From Flavobacterium album (GTDB lineage Bacteria > Bacteroidota > Bacteroidia > Flavobacteriales > Flavobacteriaceae): a stretch of 64,000 nucleotides of DNA. This document shows positions 34,147 through 40,096 of the stretch, in pieces (positions within the stretch are counted from its first letter, which is position 1; every line of letters starts with the position of its first letter). Under the pieces are notes generated by a model, which had not been told where the DNA came from, did not search any database, and saw only the letters and a list, made by a program, of their open reading frames with translations. A program made the translations under genes and the position numbers. The stretch covers positions 3,696,001 through 3,760,000 of the forward strand of contig NZ_CP029186.1 of the NCBI RefSeq assembly GCF_003096035.1, written 5' to 3'.

Positions 34147-35034
34147 ATGGGGTCGTCAAAATACTATGCTGCCGGGATCACTGCCTTCCTCATTTGGGGA
34201 TTTTTCAGCTTTGGATTAAAGCCGCTGCACGCATACCCTTCCCTGGATATTCTCTTTTACCGGATATTCTTCTGTGCGCCTGCCATGTCGCTCATAACGT
34301 TGCTTTTCCGCAGGAACACAATAGCCGAAACACGGGCCATATTCCGGCAAATGCTTCCTGGCGCAAAAAGAAAATTACTGCTGCTAACTTTCGGCAGCGC
34401 TTTATTGCTGATGGCTAACTGGTTCATCTTTATTTACGTTATGAATCACATCAGCGTTAGTGCGGCATCTTTCGCCTACCTCGTCTGCCCGATACTCACC
34501 ACGGTTTTCGCTTACTTTATCCTGAAGGAAAAACTAACCCCGCTGCAATGGGCTGCCGTAGGCCTCAGCGTTGCGGGGTGCGTGCTGCTTTCCTACAATA
34601 ACTTTATGACCATACTTTACAGCCTTGTAGTGGCTGCCACCTATGCGCTTTACCTCATCATGCAAAAAAAGATAACGGGTGTCGATAAGTTCCTGCTGCT
34701 GAACGTACAGCTTATCATCATCGTACTTTTATTGCTGCCATTCTACCCGTCATACGGCGGCCCTGTACCGCAGGCAGCTTCGTTTTACGGATACATAGGC
34801 ATCATAGCAGTAATTTTCACCATTATACCACTATTCCTTAACCTGTATGCGCTCAAAGGCATCAGCTCTTCATCCGTGGGGATATTGCTGTACATTAATC
34901 CAATTATCGGTTTCTTACTGTCAGCCTTTTATTATAATGAAGAAATTACCGTATACCAGATAGCCGCCTATTCGCTCATACTTGTTTCTATAGTGGTGTT
35001 CAATGTGCGTTTCGCGAGGCCGGCTACTACCTGA
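34147..35034 (+). CDS. EamA family transporter, RarD-like
   Basis: The 295-aa inner-membrane protein has ten hydrophobic helices in two five-helix halves, the EamA (drug/metabolite transporter) pattern. The start G-I-T-A-F-L-I-W-G-F-F and Y-R-I-F-F-C-A-P, and later S-S-S-V-G-I-L-L-Y-I-N-P, are characteristic of the RarD branch (chloramphenicol-sensitivity protein family). The transported compound is not known. The gene stands alone with its own promoter. Confidence 0.85.
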   Translation: MGSSKYYAAGITAFLIWGFFSFGLKPLHAYPSLDILFYRIFFCAPAMSLITLLFRRNTIAETRAIFRQMLPGAKRKLLLLTFGSALLLMANWFIFIYVMNHISVSAASFAYLVCPILTTVFAYFILKEKLTPLQWAAVGLSVAGCVLLSYNNFMTILYSLVVAATYALYLIMQKKITGVDKFLLLNVQLIIIVLLLLPFYPSYGGPVPQAASFYGYIGIIAVIFTIIPLFLNLYALKGISSSSVGILLYINPIIGFLLSAFYYNEEITVYQIAAYSLILVSIVVFNVRFARPATT

Positions 35035-35149
35035 CTTTCCAAAACGGAAGGACATTTTCTGTAAGAAATTTAGCAAGGAAATTAGACTTTATTTTTACGG
35101 TTTACTATTTCGGAACGGTTTTTGTTTCCATCAAAAAAACCTTAATAAA

Positions 35150-35884
35150 ATGAAAAAGATATTCTATTCCCTTCTGCTTATAGCTTCGATAACAACAGGT
35201 GCCAATGCGCAGTTAAAAGACCTTATCGGGAAAGGCAAGGACGTGCTTTCCGGCGGAAAAGCGTCCAACTTCAGCAATGCCGATATTGGCAACGCTCTTA
35301 AAGAAGCCCTTAATAATGGTGTGACCAAGCAGGTTACCAAGCTGACCGCCGTGGATGGCTTCTATAAAAATGAGGCCGTAAAGATACTACTGCCGGAAGA
35401 GCTGCAGAAAGTCGATAAAAAACTAAGGCAGATGGGAATGTCCAGCCTTGCCGATGAAGGCATAAAAGTACTGAACCGCGCCGCCGAAGATGCCGTGAAG
35501 GAAGCCACCCCGATCTTTGTGGATGCCATTACAAAAATGACCATTACTGATGCGAAGAACATCCTTATGGGTGCTGATAACTCGGCTACTACATATCTTC
35601 AAAAGACTACGACAACACCGTTGTATGGCAAGTTTAGCCCGGTGGTAAAAACATCATTAAGCAAGGTAGGTGCCGATACGGTTTGGGCCAACATCATCAG
35701 CAAGTACAACGCCCTTCCGCTTGTAAGCAAGGTAAACCCCGACCTTACCGATTATGTGACCAACAAAGCGCTGGATGGCGTATTCAAAATGATCACGGTA
35801 GAAGAGAAAAATATTAGGACAAATTTATCATCACGGACTTCCGATTTACTTAAAAAAGTATTTGCTTTACAGGATAAAAAGTAA
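35150..35884 (+). CDS. DUF4197 protein, secreted/periplasmic copy
   Basis: The 244-aa product starts at the ATG at 35150, giving a clean signal peptide ending A-N-A-Q near residue 21; longer frames overlap the transporter gene. The body is the helical DUF4197 domain (L-K-E-A-L-N-N-G-V-T-K-Q-V, ILLPEELQKVDKKLRQMG, R-A-A-E-D-A-V-K-E-A-T-P-I-F). Function is unknown. It lies 12 bases ahead of a close paralogue, clearly a tandem duplication. This copy has no lipobox and should be soluble in the periplasm. Confidence 0.85.
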   Translation: MKKIFYSLLLIASITTGANAQLKDLIGKGKDVLSGGKASNFSNADIGNALKEALNNGVTKQVTKLTAVDGFYKNEAVKILLPEELQKVDKKLRQMGMSSLADEGIKVLNRAAEDAVKEATPIFVDAITKMTITDAKNILMGADNSATTYLQKTTTTPLYGKFSPVVKTSLSKVGADTVWANIISKYNALPLVSKVNPDLTDYVTNKALDGVFKMITVEEKNIRTNLSSRTSDLLKKVFALQDKK

Positions 35885-35896
35885 CGATATTTTCCT

Positions 35897-36610
35897 ATGA
35901 AAAAGCTCATCCTCCCGCTTCTCGCAATTTGCTTTATGTTCTCCGGCTGCGCCGAATTGCAGCAGGTGGCCTCCCAAATACCACAACTTGGCGAACTCAA
36001 CAATGCCGATATCGCTGCCGGCCTCAGGGAAGCGCTTGATAAAGGGATTGACAAGCAGGTGAGCAAGCTTACGCAGACCGATGGCTTCTATAAAAACCAG
36101 CTGGTAAAGATACTCCTGCCTGCTGAATTGCAAAAAGTGGATAAGACCCTGCGCGACATCGGCCTGGGGAGCCTTGCCGACGAAGGCCTTAAAATGATGA
36201 ACCGTGCTGCCGAGGATGCCGTGAAAGAAGCAACGCCTATATTCGTTTCGGCTGTGAAGAATATCACTTTTACCGATGCAAAGAACATACTGCTGGGCAA
36301 CAACGAAGCCGCTACCACCTACCTGAAAGGCCAGACCTCATCGCAGCTGTATACCAAATTCAACCCGGTGATCAAATCGTCCTTTAATAAAGTGGGTGCC
36401 GATAAAGTGTGGAGCAGCATCATCACGCAATACAATAAAGTGCCTTTGGTACAAAAAGTAAACCCCGACCTGACCGACTATGTTACTACAAAAGCGCTGG
36501 AAGGTGTTTATAAAATGATCGCCGTTGAGGAAAAAGAAATCCGTACCAACATCAATGCAAGGACATCCGACCTGCTGAAAAGGGTTTTCGCTCAGCAGGA
36601 CAACAGATAG
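35897..36610 (+). CDS. DUF4197 lipoprotein, tandem paralogue
   Basis: The 237-aa product has a lipoprotein signal (lipobox M-F-S-G-C, Cys18) and the same DUF4197 domain as the preceding gene, with matching blocks ILLPAELQKVDKTLRDIG, R-A-A-E-D-A-V-K-E-A-T-P-I-F and V-N-P-D-L-T-D-Y-V-T. It is anchored where its neighbour is soluble. No acidic residues directly follow Cys, so periplasmic orientation is predicted. The tandem pair ends at a strong terminator. Confidence 0.85.
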   Translation: MKKLILPLLAICFMFSGCAELQQVASQIPQLGELNNADIAAGLREALDKGIDKQVSKLTQTDGFYKNQLVKILLPAELQKVDKTLRDIGLGSLADEGLKMMNRAAEDAVKEATPIFVSAVKNITFTDAKNILLGNNEAATTYLKGQTSSQLYTKFNPVIKSSFNKVGADKVWSSIITQYNKVPLVQKVNPDLTDYVTTKALEGVYKMIAVEEKEIRTNINARTSDLLKRVFAQQDNR

Positions 36611-36730
36611 CTAAAAATTTAATTATCAATAAACTATAAATAACATAGCCTTAACATACGCGAGAGATATTTTTAAGTAATTTGCATTTAATAAATGGTT
36701 TTCTCACATTTGGTTAGGGTTAGTTAGAAG

Positions 36731-36762
36731 AATGCCGGTATGATGAATACCGGCATTTTTAT
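36731..36762 (+). terminator. Rho-independent terminator
   Basis: Perfect 11-bp arms AATGCCGGTAT and ATACCGGCATT enclose a 5-base loop and are followed by TTTATT. It ends either the DUF4197 pair, 120 bases upstream, or a separate small transcript. Confidence 0.88.
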
Positions 36763-36844
36763 TGTGCCCCAGTGCCGCCTGTTGATACCATGCCTGTTTC
36801 AAAAAAATTTCGTTAATACGCTGAAATGTAAGCCGAAGGTTAGT

Positions 36845-36852
36845 TACTTTTG
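36845..36852 (+). promoter_or_regulatory. -7 promoter element TACTTTTG for the thioredoxin-like gene
   Basis: TACTTTTG matches TAnnTTTG and lies 16 bases before the GTG start at 36868. It overlaps an in-frame TTG at 36850, which therefore cannot be the translation start. Confidence 0.6.
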
Positions 36853-36867
36853 CAAAAAAAAGAATAC

Positions 36868-37305
36868 GTGAAAAGGAGCCTTATTTTACTATGCTTACTG
36901 GCACATGCTGTGGGATTTTCGCAGGAATGGAATACCGAACTTGAAACCGCAAAACGCAAGGCAGTTACTTTCAATAAAAATATACTGCTTGTTTTCTCGG
37001 GTTCCGACTGGTGCATCCCCTGTATGGAACTGGAGAAAAAGGTTTGGCAGACCCCCGAATTTAAAGCCGCGGCCCAAAAAGACTGGATACTGCTGCGCGC
37101 CGATTTCCTCCAAAAGAAAGGTGATCCTGAGCCTGTAAATGTCAACGACCCAAAAATGATACTGGCCGAAAAATACAACCGCGACGGCTTTTTCCCTTTT
37201 ATCGTAACGCTTGATAAATACGGCAAAGTGATCGGTAAAGTAGGCTATGAGGATTTTGATACCGCAGAGGAGTATATCTTTCTATTTAGGAGGATGCGGA
37301 AGTAA
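36868..37305 (+). CDS. Secreted thioredoxin-fold protein (thiol-disulfide type)
   Basis: The 145-aa product begins at the GTG at 36868; the upstream TTG lies inside the promoter element. It has a signal peptide (cleavage after G-F-S-Q near residue 18) and a thioredoxin domain with the redox motif W-C-I-P-C in GSDWCIPCMELEKKVW. F-F-P-F-I-V-T-L-D takes the place of the cis-Pro region. The arrangement resembles the thioredoxin_7/DUF255-type periplasmic reductases of Bacteroidota. Partner unknown. Confidence 0.82.
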   Translation: MKRSLILLCLLAHAVGFSQEWNTELETAKRKAVTFNKNILLVFSGSDWCIPCMELEKKVWQTPEFKAAAQKDWILLRADFLQKKGDPEPVNVNDPKMILAEKYNRDGFFPFIVTLDKYGKVIGKVGYEDFDTAEEYIFLFRRMRK

Positions 37306-37336
37306 TTTTTTTTACCAAATTACACAAATACTTTTG

Positions 37337-37380
37337 AAACGCGGATGACGCGGACTTAGGCAGATTTTCGCGAATTTTCT
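37337..37380. repeat. Dispersed repeat (GCGGAT...GGCAGATTTTCGCGAAT type)
   Basis: The sequence GCGGATGACGCGGAC with GGCAGATTTTCGCG is a diverged relative of the stretch at 44947-44975 (GCGGATCGGGCGGATTTTCGCAGAT). It is a short non-coding dispersed element. Confidence 0.5.
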
Positions 37381-37873
37381 ATGAGGGGTGAATGTTTGTC
37401 TTTATAAATTGATTGGTCTTTTTAGAGAAGAAAATTACGAGGCCAATCAATAAGACTATTGAACCGTCAATTATATATTTAGCCGTTTTGTCGTCTACAA
37501 ATTTTCCCGGAAAAAGGAATATGTCTTTAAAATATTCATAGCCTAAAAATTTATACCTGAGCAATACGTATAAAATCACAAAAACAATAAGTGAATTGAG
37601 CCAATATAACCGGTTCTTTACTGTTATGATAGATGAAATGATAAATGCTATCAGCAATCCAACGAAACCTCCCAAAGCCAATATTATAATGAAATCAGAA
37701 GTTTCTTCAGGCCTGTTTTCAGCGGTTTGTTTTATTCCTGTTTTATCTGCTTCTGTAATTAGCCCTGCATAATAGCTGAAAACAAAAAATCTGAATGCAT
37801 AGATCACAAACCATGCTGCCACGCCGTGAAGCATAATAAGTTTCCAGTTAAGCCGGGAAATAATAGTTTTCAT
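37379..37873 (-). CDS. Four-helix membrane protein, unknown function
   Basis: The 164-aa product has four hydrophobic helices (about 13-33, 62-84, 90-108 and 131-150) and a Lys-rich C-terminus. Helix 1 (A-W-F-V-I-Y-A-F-R-F-F-V-F) resembles membrane proteins of Flavobacteriaceae with no known role. I do not recognise a family. The gene is separate from the substrate-binding protein gene by 27 bases on the same strand and may be cotranscribed with it. Confidence 0.65.
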   Translation of the reverse strand: MKTIISRLNWKLIMLHGVAAWFVIYAFRFFVFSYYAGLITEADKTGIKQTAENRPEETSDFIIILALGGFVGLLIAFIISSIITVKNRLYWLNSLIVFVILYVLLRYKFLGYEYFKDIFLFPGKFVDDKTAKYIIDGSIVLLIGLVIFFSKKTNQFIKTNIHPS

Positions 37874-37900
37874 TCAATTGTAGTTTGTCCAGATATAATT

Positions 37901-38710
37901 TTAAACCGGCTCCTCTATCCGCTCCTGCAATTGCTTAAAATAAGCGAACGCCTTAACCATCCTGCTGCCATACCACGAGAACATTTCGCCATCTACAAAA
38001 ACGGTCTTGGCATGGTGGGTATGCCTGCCCAGCTCAAAGGCATCTTCGTCTTTAAAAGGATAGGGTTCTGACGAAAGCAGCACTACTTCGGGGTCGCCCT
38101 GGATGCGCATTTTCTGAACGATGACCTCCGGGTAGCGGCCTTCCCTTTCTTCGTAGATGTTGCTAAAATGGTTGAGCTTCATCATTTCGTTGATAAACGT
38201 TTCCTTACCCACCACCATGTAGGGTTCCTTCCAGATAAAGTAAGCCGTTTTAAGCCACTCCTTCCCCTCCATGAACTTTTGGAAGTCGGCTAAAGCATAA
38301 TTGATCTTATCTATCCACTGTGCCGCAGCGGTACGCACTGAGAATAGCTTCCCAAACTCCGTTATCATATCCAGGCTGTCCTGCAGCGTGATGATATCGC
38401 TCGTCCACACCGGGGCGATTTCCCGCAGGCTGTTCACGATCTCCTCGGTATTCTCCTCCTTATTGGCAATGATGATGTCGGGCTGCAGCAGCCGTATCTT
38501 TTCGTAATGCACTTTCTTGGTGCCGCCGATTATCTTTTTGGTCGACTTCAAATGGTACGGGTGCACGCAGAATTTGGTTATCCCTACAAGGCTGTCTTCG
38601 AGCCCAAGGTCGAACAACAGTTCGGTTTGCGACGGGACGAGGGAAACAATGCGTTTGGGTGTAGCGGATAGCGTTAGGGTATGGCCTGTCTGGTCGGTGT
38701 AGGTTTTCAT
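37901..38710 (-). CDS. BtuF/FhuD-like substrate-binding protein without signal peptide
   Basis: The 269-aa product is a helical-backbone metal-receptor protein: R-I-V-S-L-V-P-S-Q-T-E-L-L-F-D-L-G-L at the N-terminus and G-G-T-K-K-V-H-Y-E-K-I with L-Q-P-D-I-I-I-A-N-K-E-E-N are the family signatures seen in BtuF and siderophore-binding proteins. Most relatives are periplasmic, but this one begins M-K-T-Y-T-D-Q-T-G-H with no signal sequence. It may therefore be cytoplasmic. No permease or ATPase lies nearby. Ligand is unknown; cobalamin is a guess supported only by family. Confidence 0.82.
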   Translation of the reverse strand: MKTYTDQTGHTLTLSATPKRIVSLVPSQTELLFDLGLEDSLVGITKFCVHPYHLKSTKKIIGGTKKVHYEKIRLLQPDIIIANKEENTEEIVNSLREIAPVWTSDIITLQDSLDMITEFGKLFSVRTAAAQWIDKINYALADFQKFMEGKEWLKTAYFIWKEPYMVVGKETFINEMMKLNHFSNIYEEREGRYPEVIVQKMRIQGDPEVVLLSSEPYPFKDEDAFELGRHTHHAKTVFVDGEMFSWYGSRMVKAFAYFKQLQERIEEPV

Positions 38711-38754
38711 TTTACAGTTTTAATTAACCGCAATACAGTTTCATATTACGTACG

Positions 38755-38824
38755 TTGTCACTTCGAGCGCAGTCGAGTAGGCAAAATTAAGAAATGCCGC
38801 CTTTCGACTCCACTCAATATGACA
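38755..38824. repeat. Dispersed inverted-repeat element (TGTCACTTCGAGCGCAGTCGA type)
   Basis: One arm (TGTCACTTCGAGCGCAGTCGA) and a diverged inverse (TCGACTCCACTCAATATGACA) enclose a short AT-rich middle. It has the same form as the copy at 51572-51642. Two short partial relatives occur in this window. Confidence 0.75.
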
Positions 38825-38829
38825 TTTCT

Positions 38830-39675
38830 TTATCGTATGTCAAGCGCTTTGGAAAGCTGCGAGTCAATAATGATCTCGCACATTTCCTGTTGCATCGTGT
38901 ACGCCTCTGCCCTTGCCATTTCGGCGAAGTCTTCCCCATTACCGGCGTATATGATGCCGCGTGACGAGTTTACCAGCAGGCCAATGATATCGTTCATGCC
39001 GTAGCGGCACACTTCCTTCAGGCTGCCACCCTGCGCGCCCACGCCCGGTACGAGCAGGAAGCTGTCGGGTACGATCCTGCGGACTTCGCTAAAGTACTCT
39101 GCCTTGGTCGCGCCAATCACATACATCAGGTTGCCGGAATTCTGCCAGGTGCGCGACGTTTTGAGAACCGTTTTGTAAAGCTCGCCCTCATCGGTTTTCT
39201 GCGTCTGGAAATCGTATGCGCCGCCGTTGGAGGTCAGCGCCAGCAGTATGGTAAACTTGTTCTTAACAGCAAGGAACGGTTCCACGCTGTCCCGGCCCAT
39301 ATAGGGCGCTACGGTAACGGAGTCGAACGCCAGGTCCTCGAGGAACGCCTTAGCATACATGGCCGAAGTATTGCCGATATCGCCGCGCTTGGCATCGGCA
39401 ATGGTGAATATTTCGGGGTGCCTCTGGTTCAGGTAATTGATGGTCTTTTCGAGCGCGTGCCAGCCTTTGAGCCCGTAGGCCTCATAAAATGCGGTGTTGG
39501 GCTTGTAGGCCACCGCGAGGTCGTGCGTAGCATCGATAATGGCTTTATTGAACTCGAATATAGGGTCCTCGGTGTCTAACAGGTGCTGCGGAATCTTGTC
39601 CAGGTCCACATCCAGCCCGATGCACAGGAATGATTTTTTGCGGAGTATCTCGGCGTGCAGTTGTTCTGTAGTCAT
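38830..39675 (-). CDS. pyrF: Orotidine 5'-phosphate decarboxylase
   Basis: The 281-aa cytoplasmic enzyme converts OMP to UMP in pyrimidine synthesis. It is the larger type-2 form: C-I-G-L-D-V-D and [15 protein letters not shown] near the N-terminus, the catalytic D-A-K-R-G-D-I-G loop, and V-P-G-V-G-A-Q-G-G near the end, as expected of PyrF. The ATG at 39675 is chosen because the frame's upstream GTG lies on the promoter element. Confidence 0.95.
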   Translation of the reverse strand: MTTEQLHAEILRKKSFLCIGLDVDLDKIPQHLLDTEDPIFEFNKAIIDATHDLAVAYKPNTAFYEAYGLKGWHALEKTINYLNQRHPEIFTIADAKRGDIGNTSAMYAKAFLEDLAFDSVTVAPYMGRDSVEPFLAVKNKFTILLALTSNGGAYDFQTQKTDEGELYKTVLKTSRTWQNSGNLMYVIGATKAEYFSEVRRIVPDSFLLVPGVGAQGGSLKEVCRYGMNDIIGLLVNSSRGIIYAGNGEDFAEMARAEAYTMQQEMCEIIIDSQLSKALDIR

Positions 39676-39692
39676 GGTAGTTGTTGTTTGCA

Positions 39693-39700
39693 CAAAAATA
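39693..39700 (-). promoter_or_regulatory. -7 promoter element TATTTTTG for pyrF
   Basis: On the minus strand TATTTTTG matches TAnnTTTG and lies 18 bases before the pyrF ATG. Confidence 0.6.
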
Positions 39701-40078
39701 GGAAATTTTATGGTACCACACAGGGCGACTTTAGAGCCGATGTTGGGATATTTTAGGGTGTGCCGATGTGAATTTCAGGCACGGGTTGGAGGGCTTTAGG
39801 TATGAAAAGGTATGAGTGGGGTTAAAAGGGGTTTATTTCGCAAAGTTGTGCAAAGAAGACGCGAAGGTTTTGGGTGTGAGTAAAGTGCTTCCCCTCCCCT
39901 AAGGTGTCCGCCGGACGGGGTGGTTAATGATGAGGAAGAATGGCAGCCTGGTCAATAGACATGTCATTTCATATAGCGAAAACTACAGCTAGCAATTGCA
40001 CGCTAGTACAGTTGCAATTTCTAATGATATTAAATAGAAATACCTTACATTATCTCAATGTTATGTTAACAAAATTTT
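39701..40078 (+). other. Gene-free, repeat-bearing spacer upstream of the Roco gene
   Basis: There is no convincing reading frame in this stretch of about 380 bases. It holds a short repeat-like run (CTTCCCCTCCCCTAAGGTG followed by TCCGCCGGACGGGGTGG, near 39889-39922) and a GCAAAGTTGTGCAAAGAAGACGCGAAGG stretch (39840-39866), both of which look like common non-coding repeats. Near its end GCTAG occurs twice in the same direction (39988-39992 and 40002-40006), and AATTGCA (39994-40000) is inverted as TGCAATT (40013-40019). Confidence 0.5.
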
Positions 40079-40086
40079 TATATTTG
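40079..40086 (+). promoter_or_regulatory. -7 promoter element TATATTTG for the Roco gene
   Basis: TATATTTG matches TAnnTTTG and lies 18 bases before the ATG at 40097. Confidence 0.55.
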
Positions 40087-40096
40087 GTTAAAAAAA

